Part shown: in pieces, positions 25,101 to 33,649 of the stretch | Numbering within the stretch: position 1 is the stretch's first letter | How the letters are laid out: the number at the start of each line of letters is the position of its first letter | Assembly: GCF_002949735.1 (NCBI RefSeq) | Contig: NZ_CP026681.1 | Coordinates: 5,052,001-5,116,000, forward strand | DNA from: Nostoc sp. 'Peltigera membranacea cyanobiont' N6 | Lineage (GTDB): Bacteria; Cyanobacteriota; Cyanobacteriia; Cyanobacteriales; Nostocaceae | DNA length: 64,000 nt | Direction of reading: 5' to 3' | Translations under genes and position numbers: made by a program | Notes under the pieces: model-generated | What the model saw: only the letters and a program-made list of their open reading frames with translations | What the model was told of the DNA's origin: nothing | Databases searched by the model: none

Positions 25101-25857
25101 GAAGCGGCGGGAGGAACTAATTGCACTGCAAAGCCAGTTACGGGATATGGGAGCAGAATTACCAAATCCTTTGCCGGAAGTTCCAGACAAGGTAGATTTA
25201 GAGGAATTGCAGAAAGAATTGCGATCGCTAACCAAACGTTTACAGGCAATGGAACCTGTGAATATGCTGGCGTTGGAAGAATACGAACGCACTCAAAACC
25301 GTCTCCAAGAACTGACGCAAAAATTAGAGACATTAGAAGGGGAACGCACCGAATTACTTTTGCGGATTGAAAACTTTACCACATTGCGGCAACTTGCCTT
25401 TAAAGAAGCCTTCGATGCTGTCAACGAAAACTTTCAATCAATTTTTGCCATTCTTTCAGACGGCGACGGCTATTTACAACTCGAAAATCCCGAAGATCCC
25501 TTTAGCAGTGGATTGAATCTAGTCGCACACCCCAAAGGTAAACCCGTACAACGCCTAGCTTCCATGTCTGGGGGAGAAAAATCACTCACAGCCTTGAGCT
25601 TTATCTTTGCCCTGCAACGCTACCGTCCATCGCCCTTTTACGCCTTTGATGAAGTGGATATGTTCTTAGATGGAGCAAACGTAGAACGATTAGCTAGAAT
25701 GATTAAGCAACAGTCACAACAAGCGCAATTTATAGTTGTGAGTTTGCGTCGTCCGATGATAGAATCAGCCGAACGCACAATTGGCGTTACTCAAGCACGA
25801 GGAGCTTACACTCAAGTTTTGGGGATTAAATTACAATCATCCAATACATCTGCTTGA
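22144..25857 (+). CDS. smc: Chromosome segregation protein SMC, with repeat DNA embedded in frame
   Basis: The 1237-aa product is the SMC ATPase that compacts and segregates chromosomes. Order: N-terminal head with FKSFGG and Walker A GPNGSGKSN (residues 32-40); coiled coil; hinge with GMPGLCGLVVQLGKVEPRHQ and AAGGRLGHIVVDDD; second coiled coil; C-terminal head with signature LASMSGGEKSLTALSF and Walker B FYAFDEVDMFLD. ATG at 22144 is chosen over an upstream GTG because MVHIKRVELTNFKSFG is the usual start. Head residues about 93-152 consist of intergenic-type sequence with a (GEA) tandem tract; a second palindromic repeat lies in the coiled coil at 24899-24920. Both keep the frame. Confidence 0.95.
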   Translation: MVHIKRVELTNFKSFGGTTSVPLLPGCTVISGPNGSGKSNILDALLFCLGLSSSKGMRADRLPDLVNNTQTSKGRASIEASVTVTFDLSDEISHKDTKRQRGEAGEAGEAGEAGEAGEAGEAGEAGEAGEAGEAGEAGEENPKSKIRSQKSAEWSVTRRLRVTHQGSYTSNYYINGEACTLTELHQQLSNLRVYPEGYNVVLQGDVTSIISMNARERREIIDELAGVAAFDRKIIQAKSTLDEVKEKEDSCRIIETELTAQRDRLSQDRAKAERYQKLRTEFLAKQSWEAVLSWRSLQAQQEKLVHEIQTGDRNSSELSSQLTNLNSEIVQKTAELEQLNAHVKALGEDELLAVQSTLATQEAERKQLQRQLTELETATHETAKRLLQTQQEIQKHRFSLEEIAETQIVETRFITSSQQQRNEAHQALETSREAAAEIASASEAWVQQQTAFNRQIETLLQTLEPQRTEKAQLTERNNQLQQLISEQTQLIERDEPLLAQKQTDCSQIETEFNASSEPIQNLAQNLSATEQELQIQQETQKRLLFEQREKQRQLDKIEAQAQAQQEVQGTQASKVILQSGMPGLCGLVVQLGKVEPRHQLALEMAAGGRLGHIVVDDDSIAAAGIELLKQKRAGRATFLPLNKIHAPKFTQDATLRFASGFVNYAVNLVDCDRRYKDVFSYVFGNTVVFASLEAARKNLGLYRIVTLDGELLETSGAMTGGSNSNRSALRFGNAEAAESDEAIALRSRLVDIERVLERCTEAIATLSARAKKLTVELAEARQARREQQLQLEQLQKDIKNLTTQLEGTRSQLAQNSEKLATAQSRLEILDRELPGQETQLQQLRHALAELEASQTPSEWQQIQATIKIQEQQLQQRETALREAEQRLKNLENQQQRSQEKIQEAETRITEYETQQTSCRDAIHRVSTQITTINEQITQTRLSLTQMEQNLGEEKQKRDTTELEVRSHLLRQQQLQWEIEKLKETQEKRREELIALQSQLRDMGAELPNPLPEVPDKVDLEELQKELRSLTKRLQAMEPVNMLALEEYERTQNRLQELTQKLETLEGERTELLLRIENFTTLRQLAFKEAFDAVNENFQSIFAILSDGDGYLQLENPEDPFSSGLNLVAHPKGKPVQRLASMSGGEKSLTALSFIFALQRYRPSPFYAFDEVDMFLDGANVERLARMIKQQSQQAQFIVVSLRRPMIESAERTIGVTQARGAYTQVLGIKLQSSNTSA
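22447..22560 (+). repeat. 9-bp tandem repeat GGGGA(A/G)GCA inside smc, about 12.7 copies
   Basis: The unit GGGGAAGCA (first two copies with GAG) repeats without interruption and encodes Gly-Glu-Ala. The flanks, CACAAAGACACAAAGAGG before it and CCAAAATCCAAAATCCG after it, resemble intergenic filler sequence elsewhere in the window (31203-31228 in reverse; 42535-42570). Because the unit is 9 bp, copy-number slippage would not break the frame. Confidence 0.92.
24899..24920. repeat. GAGACGCGAT palindrome inside smc
   Basis: GAGACGCGAT-tc-ATCGCGTCTC is a perfect 10-bp inverted repeat, the same family as the elements at 41695-41743 and 54693-54757, which are intergenic or at a gene end. Here it codes for part of the second coiled coil. 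Confidence 0.75.
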
Positions 25858-25915
25858 GTTTTTGTTAATAATAGTGTATAGACAAACCGGATTCGAGATC
25901 AGGACTCGGTATAGA

Positions 25916-26914
25916 ATGACCTCCGAACAGATAATTAGACGTTCCGATATATTAAACACCCAGGTGATTACCCGCGACAACGGCAAGCGGCTAGGCATCA
26001 TCAGTCAAGTCTGGGTTGATATTGATCAACGAGAGGTTGTGGCTCTTGGTTTGCGAGACAGCCTGATCTCCATTTCGGGCATACCGCGCTATATGTACCT
26101 CAACAACATCAGCCAGATTGGTGATGTCATCTTAGTTGATAACGAAGATGCAATAGAAGATATTGAAGTTGAATCTCTCAGCAATCTGATTAACTGGGAA
26201 GTAATTACAGAAACAGGTGAAGTACTAGGCAAAGTTCGGGGCTTCAAATTCAACGGCGAAACCGGGAAGCTTAACTCCATAGTCATCGCTTCTTTAGGAA
26301 TCCCCCAAATTCCCGACCAATTTTTGAGTACTTACGAGTTCTCAGTGGATGAAATTGTCAGTACTGGCCCCAATAGATTGATTGTGTTTGAGGGAGCCGA
26401 AGAACGGGTGAATCAGTTGACAACTGGTTTACTAGAGCGTTTAGGTATAGGTAAAGCGCCGTGGGAGAGGGATGCAGAAGAAGAAGGATACGGCTATACT
26501 CCACCCCGGACAATTGCAGCACCCAATCAACTGCCTAGTGGAGTGCCATTGCAGCCACCTAAGCAGAGAGTTCGCGCCCCCGAACCCGTAGCACGAGAAG
26601 AGGAATGGACAGAAGACTATGTGGAAGAAGAAAGGCCACAGCGTCAGGTAATGAAGGCGCGGCAGTATGAATCTATTCAATATGAAGAAGACGACGAAGA
26701 AGATAACTGGAGTGAAGCAACGGGTAGCGACAGGTATCAACAACCGCAGCCGCTAAAGTATGAAGCCAAGCCTTACAGCAAGCCTTATGTTGATGAATAC
26801 GATGATTATGACGATGTAGACGGCGATGCTTGGGAAGATGAGCCGAAGCCTGTGAATATTCCTAAGAAAGTTAAGGAAAGGCAGCCAGAATACGAAGAAG
26901 AAGGCGGATATTAA
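25916..26914 (+). CDS. PRC-barrel domain protein with acidic C-terminal tail
   Basis: ATG at 25916 (MTSEQIIRRSDILNTQVITR) is the natural start; the frame is open further upstream but there overlaps smc. The 332-aa product has two PRC-barrel-like domains: residues 8-75 (RDNGKRLGIISQVWVD) and 90-160 (TETGEVLGKVRGFKFNGETG). After a linker, the last 120 residues are very acidic and tyrosine-rich (YEEDDEEDNW, YDDYDDVDGDAWEDE), likely disordered. PRC barrels occur in photosynthetic reaction centre H subunits and RimM. This arrangement is common in cyanobacteria, with no assigned role that I know. It starts 58 bp after the smc stop. Confidence 0.8.
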   Translation: MTSEQIIRRSDILNTQVITRDNGKRLGIISQVWVDIDQREVVALGLRDSLISISGIPRYMYLNNISQIGDVILVDNEDAIEDIEVESLSNLINWEVITETGEVLGKVRGFKFNGETGKLNSIVIASLGIPQIPDQFLSTYEFSVDEIVSTGPNRLIVFEGAEERVNQLTTGLLERLGIGKAPWERDAEEEGYGYTPPRTIAAPNQLPSGVPLQPPKQRVRAPEPVAREEEWTEDYVEEERPQRQVMKARQYESIQYEEDDEEDNWSEATGSDRYQQPQPLKYEAKPYSKPYVDEYDDYDDVDGDAWEDEPKPVNIPKKVKERQPEYEEEGGY

Positions 26915-26915
26915 C

Positions 26916-26950
26916 TAATTCGTAATTCGTAATTCGTAGTTCGTAATTCA
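26916..26950 (+). repeat. Heptanucleotide repeat TAATTCG, five copies
   Basis: Three exact TAATTCG units are followed by TAGTTCG and TAATTCA, starting 2 bp after the PRC-barrel stop codon. This is a short tandem heptad of the kind typical of heterocyst-forming cyanobacteria. Confidence 0.85.
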
Positions 26951-27020
26951 ACCGGAAGATTAGGAAGTATTTTAAGATTAATTCAGCCTTTTCCTTACTT
27001 ACAAGGAGAGGGCTAATTTT

Positions 27021-27924
27021 TTAGCGAGGTTCGAGCCAGTTTTCTACTTTTAAATTAGGAACGCGAGAAAATTCACGGATGTTAGCGGTAATGAGAGTTA
27101 GAGCCCACATTCCGCACCCACAACTGTCACACCCCAAAGAAACGGAACTATTTAGGTCTAGAAACAAGACAGCAAATAGATACTCTGAATGCCGTTTGGA
27201 ATAATTGACAGCATCTTCTAAGCGGTTCATAAATAAAGCGCGATTTGGGAGTCCCGTCAGTACATCGTGAAACGCAAGGTGTAGCAGTTGTGACTTGGCT
27301 CGTTTATGCTCTGTAATTTCACTCAGCAATTGCTGATTTGCTTTTGCCAGTTCCACTGTGCGTTTTGCCACTTGTTCTTGTGCTTGTTTAGCTTCGCTGA
27401 TATCACGCAGCAACCAACGCCAGCCTACCAAATTTTCTTGTGAGTCATACACTGGAGATGCCCTGATACTAGCAGGAAAGGGGGTATCCACCCGTGGCTT
27501 TATCTCAATTACGCAGTCCTCTATCTCCTGCGAATTATTTATCAGGCAGCTAAATATCTGGCGGTCTTGTTGAGCAATAAACAGAATTAATGGTTTACCT
27601 ACCAGATATTTTTGTCTCACAGAGAGCATAGTTTCTGCTGCATAGTTAGCCTCTAGGATCTTCCCGACGGTATTTTACCAAGTAACCATCCGGCGCAAAA
27701 TCGAATAATTCTTGGTAACGCTGGCGTTCTTTCTCTGCTTCCGATCTTGTTACCTCTAGCTCCTCGGAGGCAGCCAATAGTTCTTCCATTGCCATTTGAA
27801 GTTCATCGAAAGCTGCTATTATTAGCTCTTGTTGTGAGTTCGGTTGAGTTGCAGTGCGCTGCCATATTCCTCGTACCCGCGATCGCAATTCCTCTATCTG
27901 CTGGCTAAAGTTATCTACATCCAT
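27021..27924 (-). pseudogene. Frameshifted PAS/GGDEF sensor gene fused to a vapC C-terminal remnant
   Basis: Frame 1 (27924-27646) gives a coiled coil and the start of a PAS domain (YQELFDFAPDGYLV), then stops. Shifting by one base restores PAS sequence (KILEANYAAETMLSVRQKYL) in the second frame, which continues through PAS, coiled coil and the start of a GGDEF domain (HDVLTGLPNRALFMNRLEDA...FLDLN). GGDEF catalytic sequence is missing. After about 15 unrelated residues the frame ends with ALTLITANIREFSRVPNLKV, the C-terminus of a VapC-type PIN toxin. Thus a frameshift, a truncation and a fusion coexist, so it cannot make cyclic di-GMP. Confidence 0.85.
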
Positions 27925-28216
27925 GTTGCTTGAGCCACAAAACTATGAAGCGTGGGTGTAAGTAATAATCAAATCTAGATATCAATATAAATAGATACTA
28001 AAAAACTGGTATCTATACCAAGATACACTTCTAGTATTTATACGTTGTATTTTTAATTTTAGTATCTATGAAGCCCTGCAAGATGTCAAACCACACGGAG
28101 AAACTCTCCGATGAAAACGCTAACAACAGTTTGTGACTAATTAGTGAACTGTTCAGAAACTCCCCAAAAACTGCTAGCGTCAAACAAAGGATAAATATCG
28201 TTGTGGACTTTCGAGC

Positions 28217-29941
28217 TTGAAAACCCGTTCTAATTACTGGCAACTACTGCCTTATATCCGCCTCCAGTGGAAAACCATCACCAAGGGACTTATTGGTATC
28301 TTGGGATACGTATTAGCAACATTAGTGTTGATAAATCTTGCCGGTAAATTGGCAATTCCCTTTGCACAAGGTAATGTAGTAGCGATCGCTCAAATAACTG
28401 GTAGCTGTGCTTTAGTATTTCTTGTCAGAGGCTTGTTTCAGTCTATACAAGATATGTACATGGCGAAAGCTGCTTTGAGAGTTGCTTTTCATCTCCGCCA
28501 GCAAGTCTACGCTCATCTTCAAAAGCTAAATCTCAGCTTTTTTGAAACCGCAAAAGCAGGTGATTTATCTTACCGCCTCACCGAAGATGTTGACCGGGTT
28601 GGGGAAGTTGTCAATAAAGGATTTCACGACTTTATCCCCTGCATTTTGCAGTTGTTGGCAATTCCGATTTACATGATTTACCTGAATTGGCAACTGACAC
28701 TAGCAACAGTCATAGTTGCACCACTGATGGGTATTTTAGTCGGCTGGTTTGGCGAACGGTTACGCAAGTATTCCTTAAAAAGTCAAAATCGCGTATCGGG
28801 TTTATCAGCCATCCTCGCGGAAGTTTTCAACGGTATTCGTTTGGTACAGGCTTTTGCTGCTGAAAATTACGAAATCGCCCGCTTTGGCCATGAAGCAGAA
28901 CGCAGTCTCAAAGCCAAATATTCAGCCGAACGCCTGAAAGCGATTCAAATTCCCATCATCGGATTTTTGGAAGCCTTAAGTGCGTTATCGTTATTGATTG
29001 TGGGAGCGTGGCAAATTTCCCAAGATAACTTGACAGTGGCGAATTTTTTCAGCTATCTGGCGGCGGCAGCGCTGTTAATCGATCCCATTGGTCATACTAC
29101 TAATAATTACAACGAATTTAAGCAGGGTGAGGCATCCGTTGACCGCGTTTTTGAATTGATGGCAATTCAGCCAACGGTGATTGAAAAGACCAATGCGATC
29201 GCTCTGCCTCCAGTCAATGGCAAAGTAGAATATCGTCATATTTCCTTTGCCTATAAGCCAGGTGAACCCGTATTAAAAGATATCAGCTTATTGGTATCGC
29301 CAGGTGAAGCGATCGCTCTTGTGGGTGCTTCTGGTGCTGGTAAAACCACATTTGTCAACCTTCTCCCCCGTTTTTACGACCCCGAAGTTGGTCAAATCTT
29401 CATTGACGGTGTTGATATTCGGGATGTCAAGCTGCATAGTCTGCGGCGACAAATTGGGATTGTTCCTCAAGAAACCATCATGTTTTCGGGGACAATTGCC
29501 CAAAATATCGCCTTTGGACAAAAAGCTTTTGACATGGAAGCAGTTAAAGAGGCGGCGAAAATTGCTAATGCTCATCAGTTTATTAGCCAACTGCCAGAAG
29601 GTTATCAGACTTGGGTGGGCGAACGTGGGGTAAACTTATCAGGAGGACAAAGACAAAGAATTGCGATCGCTCGTGCTGTTCTGCTCAATCCCCAAATCTT
29701 GATTCTTGATGAAGCGACATCAGCATTAGATTCGGAATCAGAGGCGTTGGTACAGGAAGCGCTAGAAAGATTGATGCAAAAACGCACAGTATTTATTATT
29801 GCCCATCGTTTATCAACCGTGAGAAGGTGCGATCGTATTTTAGTTCTCGAACAGGGACAAATTGTTGAATCAGGAACCCATGAAGAATTATTAGCCCTAG
29901 AGCATCGCTACGCACGGTTTTATGCCCAACAATTTAGTTAA
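28217..29941 (+). CDS. ABC exporter, fused membrane and ATPase domains (MsbA/HepA-like)
   Basis: The 574-aa half-transporter has six membrane segments in residues 20-310, then an ATPase: Walker A GASGAGKTT, Q-loop IVPQET, signature NLSGGQRQRIAIARAV, Walker B ILILDEATSALD and the switch IIAHRLSTVRRCD. It should work as a homodimer exporting a lipid, polysaccharide precursor or peptide. Size and sequence type resemble the heterocyst envelope exporter HepA and MsbA, but a specific substrate cannot be assigned. The start codon is TTG (28217), since KTRSNYWQLLPYIRLQW is the usual exporter N-terminus; no ATG is near. Confidence 0.85.
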   Translation: MKTRSNYWQLLPYIRLQWKTITKGLIGILGYVLATLVLINLAGKLAIPFAQGNVVAIAQITGSCALVFLVRGLFQSIQDMYMAKAALRVAFHLRQQVYAHLQKLNLSFFETAKAGDLSYRLTEDVDRVGEVVNKGFHDFIPCILQLLAIPIYMIYLNWQLTLATVIVAPLMGILVGWFGERLRKYSLKSQNRVSGLSAILAEVFNGIRLVQAFAAENYEIARFGHEAERSLKAKYSAERLKAIQIPIIGFLEALSALSLLIVGAWQISQDNLTVANFFSYLAAAALLIDPIGHTTNNYNEFKQGEASVDRVFELMAIQPTVIEKTNAIALPPVNGKVEYRHISFAYKPGEPVLKDISLLVSPGEAIALVGASGAGKTTFVNLLPRFYDPEVGQIFIDGVDIRDVKLHSLRRQIGIVPQETIMFSGTIAQNIAFGQKAFDMEAVKEAAKIANAHQFISQLPEGYQTWVGERGVNLSGGQRQRIAIARAVLLNPQILILDEATSALDSESEALVQEALERLMQKRTVFIIAHRLSTVRRCDRILVLEQGQIVESGTHEELLALEHRYARFYAQQFS

Positions 29942-30279
29942 AAGTAGGGAATGAGTAGAACTGAAAACTTTAATACCCAAACTTAATAATTTGAAAATTT
30001 TGTATCAAAATTATTCCTCTTTCCTCTCTCTGCCTCCTACGGCGTACACACAAATAATTTAATTACCCCAAATCTCATTTTGTAGGGTGTATTATGCCGA
30101 AGGCTAACGCACTATTCTAGTAATAGCTGAAATCGCTACTTTTATCTTCGATTTCAAAAGTTTGTGGGGGAATTGACTTTTTTTGTTGATTACTTTGTCC
30201 TGGTGTCACATATTCGATTGCGAGATTGATGGTACTTTATGTTTGCAGCAACTCCTTTATCCCAACCGCGATATAAGCT
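29942..30279. other. Intergenic region, 338 bp, no gene seen
   Basis: It contains interspersed repeat-type sequence around GTAGGGTGTATTATGCCGAA (30081-30100). It should hold the promoter of the phosphatase gene. Confidence 0.35.
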
Positions 30280-30918
30280 ATGACACTCAATTTATATTTC
30301 CTGCGACATGGAGAAACTACCTTTAGTCAAAGTGGTAATTTCTGCGGTGAAACTGATGCGGAGTTGACAACAGAGGGGATGCAGATGGCATCCGGTTTTG
30401 CCGATGTTTATCAAAAATTGAAGTGGGAGGCTGTTTATGTTAGCCCGATGAAGCGTGCAATTGCAACTGCCAAGCCATTTTGTGATGCTATCGGTATGGA
30501 TATGCAGTTGCGTGGCGGACTTAGAGAAGGTAGTTATGGTGAATGGGAAACTAAGAGTAAATCCTTTGCTCAAGAGAATTACGCAGAAAACTATGTAAAA
30601 TGGTTGACAGAACCCGCTTGGAATGCACCCAAAGGTGGAGAAACTGCGGTAGATATTGCTAACCGTTCTATGCCTGTAATTGCTGAAATTCAAGAAAAAT
30701 ATCCCCAAGGTAATGTTTTAGTAGTTTCCCATAAAGCCACGATTCGGATTATGCTTTGCAGTTTACTGGGAATCGATTTGGGACGCTATCGCTATCGGGT
30801 GAATATTTTGGTCGCGTCGGTAAGTATGGTAAAGTTTGACGTTAATGGCCCTTTGTTAGAAATATTAGGCGATCGTCATCATATACCCGATCTTATTCGC
30901 TTTCGTCCGGGAACATAA
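30280..30918 (+). CDS. Histidine phosphatase family protein
   Basis: The 212-aa product has the phosphohistidine motif LRHGET at residues 8-13 (His9), TTEGMQMASGFADVY, an arginine in SPMKRAIATAKPF, the acid loop LREGSYGEWE and the second histidine in VVSHKATIRIML. The catalytic set of the phosphoglycerate mutase-like superfamily is complete. It hydrolyses a phosphate ester whose identity cannot be determined. The enzyme is cytoplasmic and the gene is single. Confidence 0.88.
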   Translation: MTLNLYFLRHGETTFSQSGNFCGETDAELTTEGMQMASGFADVYQKLKWEAVYVSPMKRAIATAKPFCDAIGMDMQLRGGLREGSYGEWETKSKSFAQENYAENYVKWLTEPAWNAPKGGETAVDIANRSMPVIAEIQEKYPQGNVLVVSHKATIRIMLCSLLGIDLGRYRYRVNILVASVSMVKFDVNGPLLEILGDRHHIPDLIRFRPGT

Positions 30919-31013
30919 TTAGTAAAAAGTTTTGTTATGAGTGGGATGCAAGCCGGGTTTGACATAACTTGCGAAGAAAGGATAAGTAAGTGGGCGTAAA
31001 TAATTAAAGGTTT

Positions 31014-31059
31014 GTAGTAAGGGCTTTAGCCCTGAGAATAGGGCTAAAGCCCTTACTAC
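31014..31059. repeat. Perfect 20-bp inverted repeat (hairpin element)
   Basis: GTAGTAAGGGCTTTAGCCCT-gagaat-AGGGCTAAAGCCCTTACTAC has no mismatch. It is a dispersed palindrome of cyanobacterial type, in the 457-bp spacer between the phosphatase and SelO genes; the rest of that spacer (30919-31375) holds no gene. Confidence 0.9.
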
Positions 31060-31312
31060 GAGCCAATTTAATTAGTTTTACATTGATTAACATAGTTTGA
31101 TTTATTCTTGCCCACCTACTTAGCAGCCTTTCAGAAGGGAGCATCCCAGTTTTGCAAAAATATATGGGACTGACGTAAAAACCCTTTTAAATCTTCTTAC
31201 CTTTGTGTCCTTTGTGTCCTTTGCGGTTCGTTTTTTATTCTCCAAAATAAGTCAGAATCCCGTATGTAAATTAAACTTGTACTGATGTGATTTGTGAAAA
31301 TCTTAAAGCTGG

Positions 31313-31343
31313 GATACCCGACTTATATAATAAGTCAGGTATC
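31313..31343 (-). repeat. Dispersed hairpin, copy 2 (GATACCCGACTTAT stem)
   Basis: GATACCCGACTTAT pairs with ATAAGTCAGGTATC through 14 positions with one G-T type pair, followed by CTCATT. Copy 1 is at 6667-6697. It is 33 bp past the stop of the minus-strand selO gene and may be its terminator. Confidence 0.6.
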
Positions 31344-31375
31344 TCATTATTCAGAAACAAATAGCTGTAATTCTA

Positions 31376-32833
31376 CTATTTCCTAGACTGAATTGCCTGG
31401 ATTAACTCATAGAAAGGTTGCCAATTATCTTCTTGAGCAATTGATTCCCAAATAGACTCAATCACAGGTCTTAATAATACCGTTTTGGGATTATGAACAG
31501 CTAAAGTCTGAGCAATTACATCGGTGCAATCGCAATCAAAATCATTCAAGATTTTATGGTATAAAATACACCAATTATCAAAAATTATTGACGCACCCGG
31601 TACTGGAACAATATCTGAACTATTCATTACAAAACCTGGTTCATCTCGCCATTTTGATGAAAAAGTCCGAGCCATCTCATAAAAGAACTGGTGATAACCA
31701 ACTTGGCTCTCCTTCAGAAATTCAATCGTTAGATTCAATAGTCCCACTGTTTCAGGATACGGCAAATCCTCAAAACCCAACTTTTTCAACATCAAAGAAC
31801 TGTATTCAGCTTCATAATACTCATCAAACCTTTCTAATGCAGCTTCCATTTCGCCTTTATCAATAATCGCCTTTAAAGGTTCCTGGAGCATTTGCAAATT
31901 CAAGTGACAAATACTTGGTTGATTGCCGTAACAATAGCGTCCATAGTAGTCGAAATATGCAGCTATAAAGGATGGGTTATAAGTCGGGATAAACGCATAA
32001 GGCCCATAGTCAAAACTTTCTCCCGTAATCGACATATTGTCAGTATTCAGGACTGCATGACAAAAGCCCGCCGCCATCCACTGCGCTACTAGTTCTGCAA
32101 CCCGTTTAACTAATTCGGCGTAAAACAGAACATATTTATCTTCTTCACTACTTAAGTGTTGATAATACTGCTCAATTACGTGGTCTAATAACTTCTTAGT
32201 TAAATCTGGACGCTGGAAATAATGCAGTCGCTCAAAAGTACCAAACCGAATATGAGAACTGCTCATTCTAATCATCACAGATGAGCGGGTAGGTGAAGGT
32301 TCATCGCCCCGCCACAGGGGTAAACCTGTTTCAATCATGCTCAAACAGCGCGAGGTACGTACACCCAAGTGGTGCAGCGCTTCCGCAGCCAGAACTTCCC
32401 GCACCCCACCTTTAAGCGTGAGCATACCATCGCCACCACGAGAGTAGGGCGTTCTCCCAGTGCCTTTTGTGCCAAAATCGTACAATTCGCCATCATTGGC
32501 GCGGACTTGCCCATAGAGAAAGCCTCTACCATCACCTAACTGTCTGTTATATTCACCAAATTGATAGCCGTGGTAACGTAGTGCTAACAAGGGTTTACGC
32601 CCCTGAAACTTGCCAAAAGCTATGATGAAATCTTCGTCTTTGACTACTTGCGGGTCTAAACCCAAACGAGGTAATAGTGCATCGTTACGCCAGCGCAAGA
32701 GGTGTTGGGGAAATTCCTCTGCTCCAACCTCATCGTAGTAGTCATCGCCTAGAGATTCCAAGGCGCTTTCGTAGTTGAGGGAGAGAAAAGGATTGCTAGA
32801 ATTTTTGTAATTTGGGGTTTCAGCCAGAGTCAT
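31376..32833 (-). CDS. selO: Protein adenylyltransferase SelO (YdiU/UPF0061)
   Basis: The 485-aa product (ATG at 32833; the frame also opens at a TTG three codons earlier) belongs to the SelO pseudokinases, which transfer AMP from ATP to Ser, Thr or Tyr residues of proteins. Features are YHGYQFGEYNRQLGDGRGFL, the lipid-like GTKGTGRTPYSRGGDGMLTL loop, GGVREVLAAEALHHLGV and the active-site GFCHAVLNTDNMSITGESFD followed by DYGPYAF. Length and motifs are complete; bacterial SelO proteins act in redox homeostasis. A C-terminal selenocysteine or CxxC is not present. Confidence 0.93.
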   Translation of the reverse strand: MTLAETPNYKNSSNPFLSLNYESALESLGDDYYDEVGAEEFPQHLLRWRNDALLPRLGLDPQVVKDEDFIIAFGKFQGRKPLLALRYHGYQFGEYNRQLGDGRGFLYGQVRANDGELYDFGTKGTGRTPYSRGGDGMLTLKGGVREVLAAEALHHLGVRTSRCLSMIETGLPLWRGDEPSPTRSSVMIRMSSSHIRFGTFERLHYFQRPDLTKKLLDHVIEQYYQHLSSEEDKYVLFYAELVKRVAELVAQWMAAGFCHAVLNTDNMSITGESFDYGPYAFIPTYNPSFIAAYFDYYGRYCYGNQPSICHLNLQMLQEPLKAIIDKGEMEAALERFDEYYEAEYSSLMLKKLGFEDLPYPETVGLLNLTIEFLKESQVGYHQFFYEMARTFSSKWRDEPGFVMNSSDIVPVPGASIIFDNWCILYHKILNDFDCDCTDVIAQTLAVHNPKTVLLRPVIESIWESIAQEDNWQPFYELIQAIQSRK

Positions 32834-32955
32834 TACGAGCAAAGCTTAATTCATTCTTCCTTTAATACTACCTCTGGCTTCAACATCAGCATAGACGCAA
32901 AAAGCGACCCATATCTAAAATATGGCAGCGCCACCATCAAAATGTAGAGCGCATA

Positions 32956-33624
32956 ATGAATAAAGTTTTGCAGTTACAGAAAAAATTAACTCAATTAGCT
33001 ATTTTAGACGCTACATTTGAGGTTTTTGGTTCAGAATCACACCAATATCAATTAAAACCTTGCTTAAGTAACAAAGAGATTCAAGTGTTTGAATCTAGAT
33101 ATAATATTACGCTACCAAGTGAATATAAAAACTTTCTGTTAGAAATTGGGAATGGTGGTGCAGGGCCAGGATATGGATTATCGGGGATTGAATATGAAGA
33201 TGTTATCCCAGAAAAACTATACCAAGAGAACTATGAAATTCTCTCTAAACCTTTTTCTTTAACAGAAGCATGGAATGATTTGGATTTGATTGTCAAGAAT
33301 AATACAGATTTTGTTATTAACAATGACGCTTATTTCGATGATAAATTTATTCAAGGCACTCTCACCATTACAAATTATGGTTGCGGAATTTATGGGATGT
33401 TAGTTATTACTGGGGAGCAGTCAGGAAAAATTTGGATAGATGACCGGACTAATGATAATGGGATATATCCTGCCTCTTTAAGTTTTTGTCATGCTTTCCA
33501 TGACACTGACCCTGATGATTTGCATCCAAATAACAATGAGGAGCAGCCTTTGAGTTTTTATGATTGGTATGAAGACTGGCTTAACCGAAGTTTGCATCAA
33601 ATTCGCCAGTCTTTGGAAACTTAA
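32956..33624 (+). CDS. SMI1/KNR4 family protein
   Basis: The 222-aa product contains the SMI1/KNR4 (SUKH) fold: SNKEIQVFESRYNITLPSEY, NFLLEIGNGGAGPGYGLSGI and, near the end, a strand-rich region GTLTITNYGCGIYGMLVITG. In bacteria these domains are often immunity proteins against contact-dependent or nuclease toxins, but many are stand-alone. No toxin gene is adjacent, so the role is open. It lies 123 bp from the divergent selO gene. Confidence 0.8.
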   Translation: MNKVLQLQKKLTQLAILDATFEVFGSESHQYQLKPCLSNKEIQVFESRYNITLPSEYKNFLLEIGNGGAGPGYGLSGIEYEDVIPEKLYQENYEILSKPFSLTEAWNDLDLIVKNNTDFVINNDAYFDDKFIQGTLTITNYGCGIYGMLVITGEQSGKIWIDDRTNDNGIYPASLSFCHAFHDTDPDDLHPNNNEEQPLSFYDWYEDWLNRSLHQIRQSLET

Positions 33625-33649
33625 CCTTAATTAAATCAAACTGAGTTTT

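Noticed and set aside
31014..31059. Hairpin as terminator of the phosphatase gene
   Set aside because: It is nearly 100 bp past the stop, lacks a T-tract and looks like a dispersed palindrome instead.
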